NCBI GenBank assembly: GCA_946183145.1 | Contig: CAMGZM010000006.1 | Coordinates: 62,001 to 126,000, forward strand | Direction of reading: 5' to 3' | Length of the DNA stretch: 64,000 nt | Source of the DNA: an uncultured Fretibacterium sp. | GTDB taxonomy: Bacteria; Synergistota; Synergistia; Synergistales; Aminobacteriaceae | Shown: positions 16,774 to 25,736 of the stretch, piece by piece | Layout: each line of letters opens with the position of its first letter | Position numbering within the stretch: position 1 is the first letter of the stretch | Notes under the pieces: generated by a model | What the model was told of the DNA's origin: nothing | The model's input: only the letters and a program-made list of their open reading frames with translations | Databases searched by the model: none | Program-made: the position numbers and the translations under genes

Positions 16774-18426
16774 TTATTTCGCGTCTTCCTCGCTGAAAAA
16801 GCTGCTGCCTTTTCCGTATTTCTCGCGGAGTTTGGGCTTCTCAATTTTCCCCGTTGGGTTTCTCGGAACGTCAGCAAAAATTATCTTTCTCGGCCTCTTG
16901 TAGCGTGGTAATCCTAAGCAGAAGTGATTGATCTCTTCCTCCGTGCAGGTCATTCCCTTTTTCACCTGAATAACCGCCGCGGCAATCTCGCCTAACCTCG
17001 GTTCAGGCAATCCGATAACAGCGACATCGTGAATTTTCGGGTGCGTTATGAGGAAGTTTTCGACCTGAACAGGATATATATTTTCCCCGCCGGTGATAAC
17101 TACATCTTTTTTGCGGTCAACAAGCCACACGAATCCGTCCTCGTCCATCATGGCCATATCTCCAGTGAACAGCCATCCGTCTCGCAGAGTCTCATGAGTC
17201 GCGCCGGGGTTGTGATAGTAGCAGAGCATAACGCCCGGACCTTTCACGCATAATTCACCCGTCTCACCCTGAGGAATGTTTTTGCCGTCATTGTCGACTA
17301 TCTTCAATTCCCAGCCGTAACCGGGGACTCCAATCGCGCCGACCTTGTGAATGTTCTCCATTCCCAAATGAACACAGCCCGGCCCGGTTGACTCTGAGAG
17401 TCCGTAATTCGTATCGTATTTGTGATTCGGGAAATATTCCAGCCAATGACGAATCAATGAAGGCGGAACAGGCTGCGCGCCAATGTGCATTAAACGCCAC
17501 TGTGAGAGGTTGCGCCCTTCAAGTTTCAGTTCTCCCGTGTCTAATGCCGTCAAAATATCCTGGCACCATGGGACTAAAAGCCAAACGATAGTACAGCGTT
17601 CCCACGAAACAACATCAAGAATCGCTTTCGGTGATGTCCCTTTGAGGATTACCGCCCGGCTTCCTGTGTAGAGCGATCCGAACCAGTGCATTTTTGCCCC
17701 CGTGTGATAGAGAGGAGGAATGCACAAGAATACGTCATTGTGAGTCGTCTCATGGTGAACCGCTTCCATCTTTGCCGACTGCATTAACGCTGTGTGATTG
17801 TGAAGAATAGCTTTCGGGAATCCCGTTGTGCCTGATGAGAAATATATTGCGGCTTCGTCTGAGTCTTCAACCAAAATTTTTGGCGCGGAAGAATGGCAGT
17901 TATTCACGGCTTCATTGTAGCTTTCGGCGAATGAAGGACAATTGTTGCCGACAAAAAATAATAGGCATGACTCACCGAGAGCAAGCACAGTATTTTCTAC
18001 ACGACCAATAAACTCAGGGCCGAAAAATAGTATGTCAACGTCAGCAAGTTTCACGCAGTATTCTATTTCTTCAGATGAGTAACGGAAATTCAGAGGGACT
18101 GCAATAGCTCCAGTCTTCAGAATCCCGAAATATATCGGCAGCCATTCGAGGCAGTTCATCAACAATATTGCTACCTTCTGGCCTTTCTTTACGCCCCGTG
18201 ATAAAAGCATGTTGGCGACTCTGTTGGCTTTTTCGTCAAATACTCCCCATGTTATTTCGCGGCGGTATGGCTTTGATGATGTCGGCTGAATGAGCGCGTA
18301 TTCTTTCCACGTTATTCGGACTGGCTCTGTCTGCTCTGGGTTAATCTCAACGAGCGCAACTTCATCGCCGTAAAGTTTTGCGTTGCGTTCAAGCAAATCT
18401 GTTATAGGCATGTGGGGGAAAATCAT
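16774..18426 (-). CDS. AMP-forming acyl-CoA synthetase
   Basis: 550 residues with the ANL superfamily motifs in order: the P-loop Y-F-S-S-G-T-T-G-F-P-K-A (~residue 195), Y-G-L-S-E-S-T-G (~340), W-L-F-T-G-D (~420), the hinge D-R-K-K-D (~440) and the C-terminal P-T-G-K-I-E-K lysine motif (~530). It activates a carboxylate as acyl-AMP, then transfers it to CoA; overall it most resembles medium/long-chain fatty-acyl-CoA ligases. ATG 18426 is taken as start, but AAAGGA abuts it directly, and ATG 18411 is an alternative. First gene of the reverse-strand run to degP, with an acyl-lipid or envelope connection only inferred. Confidence 0.85.
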   Translation of the reverse strand: MIFPHMPITDLLERNAKLYGDEVALVEINPEQTEPVRITWKEYALIQPTSSKPYRREITWGVFDEKANRVANMLLSRGVKKGQKVAILLMNCLEWLPIYFGILKTGAIAVPLNFRYSSEEIEYCVKLADVDILFFGPEFIGRVENTVLALGESCLLFFVGNNCPSFAESYNEAVNNCHSSAPKILVEDSDEAAIYFSSGTTGFPKAILHNHTALMQSAKMEAVHHETTHNDVFLCIPPLYHTGAKMHWFGSLYTGSRAVILKGTSPKAILDVVSWERCTIVWLLVPWCQDILTALDTGELKLEGRNLSQWRLMHIGAQPVPPSLIRHWLEYFPNHKYDTNYGLSESTGPGCVHLGMENIHKVGAIGVPGYGWELKIVDNDGKNIPQGETGELCVKGPGVMLCYYHNPGATHETLRDGWLFTGDMAMMDEDGFVWLVDRKKDVVITGGENIYPVQVENFLITHPKIHDVAVIGLPEPRLGEIAAAVIQVKKGMTCTEEEINHFCLGLPRYKRPRKIIFADVPRNPTGKIEKPKLREKYGKGSSFFSEEDAK

Positions 18427-18520
18427 TCCTTTGCGTAAAAATTAGAGTCCTGCTGTGTGTCAACAGGACTCCGCGCAAGTTACATTAAACGCGAAATTAT
18501 GTCAAGGATTCAAATGTGCG

Positions 18521-20983
18521 CTAAAGTTTCTTCACTGCTTCCGTGTCATCAAGCCTGTAATTTTTCGCCGCGTAATCTGATGCCCTATGCCCCGCAAGAT
18601 TCGTTATGTCTTTGTCCGCTCCTGCGTCAATGAGAGTGTCAACAACATCATCATTGTTGTACGAGGCCGCGTAAATCAGCGCAGTGTTCCCGCTTCTGTC
18701 CTGAGCGTTGACGGCTGCCCCCGCGTGAATGAGAATCTCAACAGCTCCGGCGGTGTTGCTTTTTGCCGCAAACATCAAGGCAGTTGCTTCTGCTCTGTTC
18801 GTTACGTTCACGTCAACACCTGCTGAAACGGCTTCTGCTATTTCGTCCTCGCTTCCTGAACGGCATATCCTCAAGAAATCACGCTGCAATTCTTCACGGT
18901 GTACGCTGAGTGCTTCAATCTCTTCTTTTGTGGGAATTTCGGAGGCTTCATACTCGTAAATTTCAGGCTCTTCATCATTGCTTTCAGTCTGTGAAATCTT
19001 TGCGGCCATGTTTGTATTCTCCTGTTCGGATTCTGACTCGTGGGATTCTGTTTGCGGTTCTGCGTTATCGTTTTGCAACTCTGTTTCCTGAGACTCCGTT
19101 TGTGATTGCGAGTCTGCGTTTTCGGTTTGCGATTCTGACTCGTGAGACTCTGTTTGCGGTTGATGCTCTGCGTTTTCGGTCTGTGATTCTGACTCGTGGG
19201 ACTCTGTTTGCGTTTGAGACTCTGCGTTATCGGTCTGCGATTCTGACTCGTGGGACTCTGTTTGCGTTTGAGACTCTGCGTTATCGGTCTGCGATTGTGA
19301 TTCGTCAGGCTCAATTTCTCCCTTAATGCGTTTGAGAATCTCCGTTCCGTTAAGCCTTCTGTTTGTTACGGCGTAATCCGCTGCGTTTTTCCCCTCAGAG
19401 TTTACCACGTCAATGTCTGCTCCTGCCTCGTAAAGTATTCTCACTGCCTCCGTGCTGTTCCTCATGGCCGCGAACATTAATGCGGTGTTTCCTTTGCGGT
19501 TGCGTGCGTTTACGTCCGCTCCTGCCTCGACTAATGCACGTATGACTCTCGCGTTAGTGTTATGTTCTGCTGCTGTCATTAGGGCGGTTGTTCCGTTGCT
19601 GTTTGCTGAATTTGGGTTTGCTCCCTCGTCAAGTGCCTGAATGACTTTCTCATACGGGGCATTCCTGCACATTCTGTAAAAATCAATATCAGACATGGCC
19701 GGTTTTCCTTCATGAGTGAACGCGGCTATAGCTTTCTGTCTTCTTTCCTCATCGATGGCTTTCACCGAGAGAATTATAGGCGGGTATTCCGTGAGGCTGA
19801 ACCATTTTACGCGGGCTGTAACGTCATATCTCATCATTCGCTGTTTAGAGTCTTTGTCGTAATGCGAGATTTTCCGGCCAAGCTCGGCGGGAGGGATTCG
19901 CGCTTCGAGTCCGTCTTTGAGTTCGACAATTGCGCCTGTTGATTTGCTTACGCTCTTAATTTTCACCTTCACTTTCTGACCGGGCTTGTATTTAGCGTAT
20001 AGCCTTCCGACTGAAAGATTATAATCACGTTCGGCATCACTCAGACTCAGAATCACAATATCATTTTCAGCGTCTACGATTTTGAACACGTATTTTTTTC
20101 CGGGAATGCAGGAATGTCCTTCAGGTATTTCACACGCAGGAACTTCCGCAGAAATTCTCCCTATAGCCGCAGAATATCCGCCTTCATTCTCAGCAGTAAT
20201 TCTCGCTTTCACGACATACCCGGCTTTCATTGTGAGTCTGAATATCCATTCGCACAGAGTCAAAGCGTCATCGAGGAGTCTTTTTCCTTCTGACTCTGAT
20301 GTGTACTCGTCATTGTAGCGTTCGTGAATTGCTTTGTTCCGCGCCATTCTGAGATCGTGAAGTATATTCCGTATGTCGTCCGGGATTATGTGTTTTTCCG
20401 AAAGCATGTCGATTCGGTCTATCTGGTCGCGCTCCCGTATATCGATTCTGTTTCCTGTTATGAGGCTCACTACAACAGCTTCTCCGATGTCGCCCAAACA
20501 TATGAAACAGTAACGTGTATTTGAGCATAAATTCTCTTCAGCTTCCCGGCCAAGCACAGAGAGATTCATCAATATAGGCGCGGGCTTGTCCGGGGGGTAA
20601 AGGTCAGCAAGAAAACTGAATCTCCCTTCCTCGCCTTCATTTGCGAACCACAAGCATAACTCTTCAGCCGTAATCATTAGCCGTGAACATGCCATCTCAG
20701 AATCATATTCATCATTAGCGGCCTCGTTCTTTATTTCTGTGAGTGCTGTTATCTTCCGGGAAATTTCATCTGTTATCAGTCCGCGTGAAAGCAGCACGTG
20801 AACTTTGTCTGAATCATTCGGAATATTATTTCTCCTGCAAAGATTATCCGTAATATTCTCCGCTATTCTTCCGAGATTCAGCAGGCAAATATTAGGGTCA
20901 GTACTTATACATTCTTCAGCCTTCCTCCCATACTCAAAAAGTTTTGGGAACTGGTCTTCAAGAAAATCAAACCTGCTCGGCAT
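18521..20983 (-). CDS. Composite DUF4145-like, S1-like and ankyrin-repeat protein
   Basis: 820 residues from ATG 20983 (AGGAG upstream; a longer in-frame start lacks a ribosome site). Order seen: two helical modules (~1-100 and ~115-235), each with F-D-F-L-E or L-x-x-L-G-R-E-A-E and R-N-K-A-x-H/N-E-A type ends, resembling the DUF4145 region of type I restriction subunits; an S1/OB-like stretch (~240-400) with Y-K-P-G-Q-K-V-K-V-K-I-K; ankyrin repeats (~430-550); an acidic Ser/Gln/Glu linker of 18-residue repeats (~558-654); and more ankyrin repeats (~700-815). No signal peptide. It may be a nucleic-acid or RNP scaffold, but this is inference; no close full-length family is recognised. Confidence 0.7.
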   Translation of the reverse strand: MPSRFDFLEDQFPKLFEYGRKAEECISTDPNICLLNLGRIAENITDNLCRRNNIPNDSDKVHVLLSRGLITDEISRKITALTEIKNEAANDEYDSEMACSRLMITAEELCLWFANEGEEGRFSFLADLYPPDKPAPILMNLSVLGREAEENLCSNTRYCFICLGDIGEAVVVSLITGNRIDIRERDQIDRIDMLSEKHIIPDDIRNILHDLRMARNKAIHERYNDEYTSESEGKRLLDDALTLCEWIFRLTMKAGYVVKARITAENEGGYSAAIGRISAEVPACEIPEGHSCIPGKKYVFKIVDAENDIVILSLSDAERDYNLSVGRLYAKYKPGQKVKVKIKSVSKSTGAIVELKDGLEARIPPAELGRKISHYDKDSKQRMMRYDVTARVKWFSLTEYPPIILSVKAIDEERRQKAIAAFTHEGKPAMSDIDFYRMCRNAPYEKVIQALDEGANPNSANSNGTTALMTAAEHNTNARVIRALVEAGADVNARNRKGNTALMFAAMRNSTEAVRILYEAGADIDVVNSEGKNAADYAVTNRRLNGTEILKRIKGEIEPDESQSQTDNAESQTQTESHESESQTDNAESQTQTESHESESQTENAEHQPQTESHESESQTENADSQSQTESQETELQNDNAEPQTESHESESEQENTNMAAKISQTESNDEEPEIYEYEASEIPTKEEIEALSVHREELQRDFLRICRSGSEDEIAEAVSAGVDVNVTNRAEATALMFAAKSNTAGAVEILIHAGAAVNAQDRSGNTALIYAASYNNDDVVDTLIDAGADKDITNLAGHRASDYAAKNYRLDDTEAVKKL
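19030..19310 (-). repeat. 54-bp coding tandem repeat in the ankyrin protein linker
   Basis: About five copies of an 18-codon unit with consensus E-S-Q-T-[DE]-N-A-E-S-Q-T-Q-T-E-S-H-E-S; the first two are nearly identical and the last is shortened by two codons. The period keeps the reading frame, so copy changes would only alter linker length between the two ankyrin blocks. Confidence 0.85.
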
Positions 20984-21140
20984 AATTTGTCTCCTGTGAA
21001 AATTTTTCTGTGAAATGATTATTGATTCTAACATTCAGCACAAGAAATCGTTTTTGAAGTTTGCGTTAATTAATGAGCGATTAAGAAGACAAAGTATAAT
21101 GTTAAAATTCAGCACAATTCAGAAGGGGGATAAAATTTTC

Positions 21141-22871
21141 ATGAAAAAGCTGATGCAGGGAAATACGGCGGCTGCAAGAGGGCTTTACGAGGCTGGCTGC
21201 TGTTTTGCATCAAGTTATCCGGGGACTCCAAGCACAGAGATAACAGAAGAGATTGCGAAATATGACGAAATATATTCCGAATGGTCGCCAAATGAAAAAG
21301 TCTCAATGGAGTCAGCGTTCGGAGCGTCATTAGCGGGAAAAAGATCTTTCTGCGGCATGAAGCATGTCGGGCTTAACGTTGCGGCGGATCCTCTTTTCAC
21401 TGTCTCATACACCGGGATTAATGCGGGAATGGTTATCTGTGTTGCGGATGATGCGGGAATGCACTCATCACAGAACGAGCAGGACTCCCGGCATTACGCG
21501 AGGGCGGCAAAACTTCCCATGCTTGAGCCTTCAGACTCACAGGAAGCACTAGAATTTTTCCGGCGGGCTTACGACATTTCAGAGGAATATGACTGCCCCG
21601 TAATCGTCAAAATGTGTACGAGAGTCGCGCATTCTCAATCATTAGTCAAAACAGGAGAACGCAAAGAGATTCCCGCGCGCCCTTACGAGAAAAACATAGC
21701 AAAGTATGTGATGATGCCGGGCAACGCGATAAAACGTCATCCTGTTGTTGAAGAGAGAATGAAACGCCTTCAGAAGTTCGCGGAAGAATCTGACATCAAC
21801 CGACTCGACTCCGGCAATGATTCATCAATAGGAATAATCACATCATCAACTTCATACCAGTATGTGAAGGAAGCATTAGGCGACAAGTACCCGGTCTTGA
21901 AGCTCGGAATGATTTGGCCGATGCCTGATGAAAAACTGCGCGAGTTTTCCGGCCATGTTGAAAGAGTCGTAATCGTTGAAGAGCTTGACGGATTCATAGA
22001 GGAACACTGCAAATCAATCGGGATTAACTGTGAGGGAAAATCGTTATTCGGCTGTCTCGGTGAACTGAGTCAGAATATTATTGCCGAAAAGTTAGGGCTT
22101 CCGACTCCTTCAGGTGTCAAGCTGCCGGACTCTGTGAAGATTCCTGCGCGGCCTCCGATGATGTGTGCAGGCTGTCCTCACAGGGGATTATTCTTCACGC
22201 TCAACCAGGCGAAATGCACGGTGCTTGGCGATATTGGCTGCTACACATTGGGAGCTGTTGCGCCGTTGTCAGCAATGGAGATGACTCTCTGCATGGGTGC
22301 TTCAGTGAGTGCGCTACACGGTTTCAGCAAAGCGGGCGGGAAAAATGTTGTCGCTGTTATCGGTGACTCAACGTTCATGCACTCAGGGATGACGGGACTC
22401 GCGAATATCGCCTACAATCAGAGCAAAGGAGTCGTAATAATCCTCGACAACTCTATAACGGGCATGACAGGACATCAGCAGAATCCCACTACAGGACTCA
22501 ACATTAAGGGAGATCCCGCCGGGAAAATTGATCTTGAGAGTCTTTGCAGGGCGATGGGATTTAACCGCGTGAGAGTCGTTGACCCGTATAACTTGCGTGA
22601 ATGCGCCGAAGCCTTGAAGGAAGAATTAGCCGCTGACGAGTCATCAGTGATAATTTCCCGCAGACCTTGCGCCCTCTTGAAGACCGTGAAACACAAGCCG
22701 CCTTTGAGGGTTGAGCCGTCATTGTGCATTGGGTGCAAAGCGTGCATGAAGATAGGCTGCCCGGCACTGTCGATTAAGGAAGGCAAAGCGCACGTTGACG
22801 AGACGTTATGCGTTGGGTGCGGTGTGTGCAAACAGCGTTGCAGGTTCGGTGCTTTCAGGGGAGATGATTAG
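21141..22871 (+). CDS. iorA: Indolepyruvate ferredoxin oxidoreductase, alpha subunit
   Basis: 576 residues. Oxidatively decarboxylates aryl pyruvates from Trp, Phe or Tyr to aryl-acetyl-CoA, reducing ferredoxin. Start ATG 21141 has AAGGGGG upstream and begins MKKLMQGNTAAARGLYEAG, the family N terminus. Seen: pyrimidine-binding domain (S-Y-P-G-T-P-S-T-E-I), the TPP/Mg site G-D-I-G-C-Y-T-L-G-A and G-D-S-T-F-M-H-S-G, and two C-terminal 4Fe-4S motifs (C-I-G-C-K-A-C-M-K-I-G-C-P and C-V-G-C-G-V-C-K-Q-R-C). Upstream TATAAT at 21096-21101. The beta subunit gene lies downstream, separated by a coiled-coil gene. Confidence 0.95.
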   Translation: MKKLMQGNTAAARGLYEAGCCFASSYPGTPSTEITEEIAKYDEIYSEWSPNEKVSMESAFGASLAGKRSFCGMKHVGLNVAADPLFTVSYTGINAGMVICVADDAGMHSSQNEQDSRHYARAAKLPMLEPSDSQEALEFFRRAYDISEEYDCPVIVKMCTRVAHSQSLVKTGERKEIPARPYEKNIAKYVMMPGNAIKRHPVVEERMKRLQKFAEESDINRLDSGNDSSIGIITSSTSYQYVKEALGDKYPVLKLGMIWPMPDEKLREFSGHVERVVIVEELDGFIEEHCKSIGINCEGKSLFGCLGELSQNIIAEKLGLPTPSGVKLPDSVKIPARPPMMCAGCPHRGLFFTLNQAKCTVLGDIGCYTLGAVAPLSAMEMTLCMGASVSALHGFSKAGGKNVVAVIGDSTFMHSGMTGLANIAYNQSKGVVIILDNSITGMTGHQQNPTTGLNIKGDPAGKIDLESLCRAMGFNRVRVVDPYNLRECAEALKEELAADESSVIISRRPCALLKTVKHKPPLRVEPSLCIGCKACMKIGCPALSIKEGKAHVDETLCVGCGVCKQRCRFGAFRGDD

Positions 22872-22872
22872 A

Positions 22873-23373
22873 ATGGCCGAAACTCAGGGAGATATTTACG
22901 TCCGCAAAGATGTATTTGACGCTCGCATGGATCGCATGGAAATGTTGCTTGAGAAAACTGTGATAGAGATTAAGTCATACGTTGACAAGTCGACAGGCGA
23001 AACAAAAGCGTACGTTGAGAAAGCTGTAGGAGAAATTAAAGCGGAAGTACAGAAGAACGGCAATGATATAAAAGCTCTGACAGCACGTGTTGATAATTTG
23101 GAGCAGAAATTTACTACACGAGTCGATGCCTTAGAACAGACACTCAGCGCACGTATTGGTTCTGTAGAAAACATGCTGACTTGGTGCATTGGGCTTTTTG
23201 CGGTGCTAATCGCTGTAACGGCATTCCTTACCCCGATAGCCGGAATCGTAAGAAAAGTATTTAAGCCGCTGACCATTAAGGATATGGAGCGGGTTGCCGA
23301 AAGCGTGTCGGAAAAAGTTGCCGAGCGTGTAGCAAATGCTGTTATCGAGCGTCATTTGAGCGGAGGAAAATAA
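22873..23373 (+). CDS. Coiled-coil membrane protein between iorA and iorB
   Basis: 166 residues starting ATG 22873, one base after the iorA stop; GGGGAG at the end of iorA is the likely ribosome site. Residues ~5-95 are heptad-like and charged (K-S-Y-V-D-K-S-T-G-E-T-K-A-Y-V-E-K-A-V-G-E-I-K, then V-D-N-L-E-Q-K-F), predicting a coiled coil. A membrane helix follows at ~100-125 (W-C-I-G-L-F-A-V-L-I-A-V-T-A-F-L), then a second amphipathic segment V-S-E-K-V-A-E-R-V-A-N-A-V. It ends one base before iorB, so it is fully embedded in the operon. It resembles in plan the 60689-61231 protein. It could tether the oxidoreductase to the membrane; this is inference. Confidence 0.75.
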   Translation: MAETQGDIYVRKDVFDARMDRMEMLLEKTVIEIKSYVDKSTGETKAYVEKAVGEIKAEVQKNGNDIKALTARVDNLEQKFTTRVDALEQTLSARIGSVENMLTWCIGLFAVLIAVTAFLTPIAGIVRKVFKPLTIKDMERVAESVSEKVAERVANAVIERHLSGGK

Positions 23374-23374
23374 C

Positions 23375-23950
23375 ATGACCACGAAAAATATTATGATTGT
23401 CGGAGTCGGCGGACAAGGAAGCGTACTCGCAAGCAAACTTTTGGGGCATCTCCTCACATCACAGGGATATGACGTAAAAGTCTCAGAGGTTCACGGAATG
23501 AGTCAGCGCGGTGGAAGCGTAGTAACTTACGTGCGTTACGGCGACAAAGTATATTCCCCCGTAATCGACAAAGGACAGGCGGATTTCATTGTGTCGTTTG
23601 AACTCTTAGAGGCCGCAAGATGGCTCGAATATCTTTCACCCAATGGCCAGATCGTAACATCAACACAGCAAATTGACCCGATGCCCGTTCTTACAGGAGC
23701 GATGAATTACCCGGAAAATTTGCTTGACGAAATCAGGAAGACAGGCGCAAAGGTTGACGCTCTCGACTGCCTGAAACTCGCTGAAACCGCCGGAAGCTCA
23801 AAGGCCGTCAATCTCGTCCTGCTTGGGAGATTGTCGCATTACTTCACGGACATTAAGCCGGAGTCATGGCAGGAAGCTATCACAGCATGTGTACCCCCGA
23901 AATTCTTGGAGCTTAACAGGAAGGCTTTTGACTTGGGGAGAAACGCATAA
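23375..23950 (+). CDS. iorB: Indolepyruvate ferredoxin oxidoreductase, beta subunit
   Basis: 191 residues, matching the usual IorB length. The N-terminal V-G-V-G-G-Q-G-S motif (residues ~10-17) and K-V-S-E-V-H-G-M-S-Q-R-G-G-S (~35-48) are the gamma-domain hallmarks of 2-oxoacid:ferredoxin oxidoreductases. It completes the enzyme with IorA. GGAGG in the last codons of the coiled-coil gene serves as ribosome site. Followed 26 bases later by paaK. Confidence 0.93.
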   Translation: MTTKNIMIVGVGGQGSVLASKLLGHLLTSQGYDVKVSEVHGMSQRGGSVVTYVRYGDKVYSPVIDKGQADFIVSFELLEAARWLEYLSPNGQIVTSTQQIDPMPVLTGAMNYPENLLDEIRKTGAKVDALDCLKLAETAGSSKAVNLVLLGRLSHYFTDIKPESWQEAITACVPPKFLELNRKAFDLGRNA

Positions 23951-23976
23951 ATTTATACGAGGAAGGTTTTATTTTT

Positions 23977-25278
23977 ATGGGAAATTATTATCAGCCCGAA
24001 ATTGAGACGATGCCCCGCGAACAGATTCGCAAGTTGCAGAATGAACGATTACTTAAACAGGTTCGACACGCATGGAATGATGTCCCCTATTACCGCAAGA
24101 AAATGCAGGAGAAAGGATTAACCCCTGACGACATAAAATCAATGGACGATCTTCACCTTCTCCCCTTCCTGACAAAAGCAGACTTGCGCGAGGCATACCC
24201 TTACGGCTTAATGGGTCGTCCCCTGAAAGACTGCGTGCGTATTCAGTCGACTTCAGGCACAACAGGACAGAGAGTCGTAGCTTTCTACACACTCAATGAC
24301 ATTCACATTTGGGAGACGATGTGCGCTCGTGCGATTATGGCGGCGGGCGGAACAAATGAAGACGTTGTGCAGGTCTCATACGGTTACGGACTCTTCACAG
24401 GCGGGCCGGGCTTAAACGGCGGGAGTCATCTTGTCGGTTCTCTCACAATTCCGGCATCATCAGGAAACACTGACAGGCAGATTATGTTCATCAAAGACTT
24501 ATCCGCAACAATATTATGCTGCACTCCTAGTTACGCGGCTTTCATTGGCGAACGCATGAAGGAAATGGGAATGTCCCCGAACGACATACCGCTTAAAGCC
24601 GGGATTTTCGGTGCTGAAGCATGGAGCGAGAGTATGCGCCGTGATATTGAGGCTACAATGGGAATAAAGGCTTACGACATTTACGGCCTCACGGAGCTTT
24701 GCGGGCCTGGCGTTTCGTTCGAATGCTCAGATCAGCACGGTATGCACATCAACGAGGATTACTTCATCGCAGAAATCATTGACCCTGAAACGGGAGAAGT
24801 TTTGCCTGAAGGCAGCGACGGAGAATTAGTTTTCACGACTCTTGAGAAGGAAGCATTCCCGCTGATTCGCTACAGGACTCGCGATATTACGAGCCTGAGT
24901 CATGAGCCATGCCCCTGCGGAAGGACTCACGTGAGAATGTCGCGGCTTAAGGGACGCACTGACGATATGCTTATCATTCGCGGCGTTAATGTATTCCCGT
25001 CTCAGATTGAAACCGTCCTCATCAATCAGGGTTACCCGGCGAACTATCAGATTATTGTTGACCGAGTGAACAACACAGACACACTTGACGTTAGAGTCGA
25101 AATGACACCGGAAATGTTCACGGACAATCTTGGAGTCGTCAATCAGCGTCAGGCGAAACTTGTCGAGGGCTTGCGCTCAATGTTAGGATTAACGGCGAAA
25201 GTTACTCTTGTTGCTCCGAAATCCATAACACGCAGTGAAGGAAAAGCAGTGCGGGTTATCGACAACAGAAAGATATAG
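23977..25278 (+). CDS. paaK: Phenylacetate-CoA ligase
   Basis: 433 residues, the length of the PaaK family. Motifs: Q-S-T-S-G-T-T-G-Q-R-V (P-loop, ~residue 90), Y-G-L-T-E-L-C-G-P-G (~235), Y-R-T-R-D-I-T (~305) and G-R-T-D-D-M-L-I-I-R-G-V-N-V-F-P (~330). It interconverts aryl acetate, CoA and ATP with aryl-acetyl-CoA, AMP and PPi. Downstream of indolepyruvate oxidoreductase it could run in the ATP-forming direction, releasing free aryl acetates during amino-acid fermentation; the direction is inference. GAGGAAGG precedes ATG 23977. ACT-domain genes follow 16 bases after its stop. Confidence 0.92.
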   Translation: MGNYYQPEIETMPREQIRKLQNERLLKQVRHAWNDVPYYRKKMQEKGLTPDDIKSMDDLHLLPFLTKADLREAYPYGLMGRPLKDCVRIQSTSGTTGQRVVAFYTLNDIHIWETMCARAIMAAGGTNEDVVQVSYGYGLFTGGPGLNGGSHLVGSLTIPASSGNTDRQIMFIKDLSATILCCTPSYAAFIGERMKEMGMSPNDIPLKAGIFGAEAWSESMRRDIEATMGIKAYDIYGLTELCGPGVSFECSDQHGMHINEDYFIAEIIDPETGEVLPEGSDGELVFTTLEKEAFPLIRYRTRDITSLSHEPCPCGRTHVRMSRLKGRTDDMLIIRGVNVFPSQIETVLINQGYPANYQIIVDRVNNTDTLDVRVEMTPEMFTDNLGVVNQRQAKLVEGLRSMLGLTAKVTLVAPKSITRSEGKAVRVIDNRKI

Positions 25279-25294
25279 AAAGGGTGAAAAATTC

Positions 25295-25729
25295 ATGAGC
25301 GTGAAGCAGATTTCAGTATTTCTTGAGAACAGGCCGGGCTGCCTCCACGAAATGACAAAGGCGCTCGCTGAAGCAAATATAGACTTGCGCGGACTCTCGC
25401 TTGCAGAAACGAGCGATTTCGGAATCGTGCGGCTTATCGTTGATGATGTTGCCGGGACTGCTGTAACTTTGCGTGATGCGGGATTCGTTGCGAGCTTGAC
25501 GGACGTACTTGCGGTTGAAGTCCCGAATGTTCCGGGCGGATTGAACAAGGTGCTTGAAGTTCTTGACGGAGCCGGGATTAATGTCGAGTATATGTACGCG
25601 ATTTTAGGCAACAAGAAATCAGACACAGCCTATATGATTTTCCGTGTGAGCGACAACGCAAAAGCATCATCCGCGCTTTCAGGTTCGGGAGTCAAGATTA
25701 TGGGAGCTGAGGAGCTTTCAGCACTGTAG
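25295..25729 (+). CDS. Tandem ACT-domain protein 1
   Basis: 144 residues. Two ACT folds: residues ~1-68 (M-S-V-K-Q-I-S-V-F-L-E-N-R-P-G-C-L-H-E) and ~70-144 (V-L-A-V-E-V-P-N-V-P-G-G-L-N-K-V-L-E-V-L). ACT domains bind amino acids and regulate enzymes. Start ATG 25295 has AAAGGGTGA upstream; an earlier in-frame ATG lies inside paaK. It is 16 bases after paaK and the first of three related genes. Such ACT proteins often accompany paaK in anaerobes, so it probably senses an aromatic amino acid or aryl acid. Ligand unknown. Confidence 0.88.
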   Translation: MSVKQISVFLENRPGCLHEMTKALAEANIDLRGLSLAETSDFGIVRLIVDDVAGTAVTLRDAGFVASLTDVLAVEVPNVPGGLNKVLEVLDGAGINVEYMYAILGNKKSDTAYMIFRVSDNAKASSALSGSGVKIMGAEELSAL

Positions 25730-25736
25730 GTGAATC

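Noticed and set aside
19030-19310. Possible CRISPR array
   Set aside because: Repeats are contiguous 54-bp coding units without spacers and in frame with the flanking ankyrin domains.
18871-19326. Two long overlapping frames on both strands across the 54-bp repeat
   Set aside because: Low-complexity shadows produced by the tandem repeat; the ankyrin protein frame spans the whole region.
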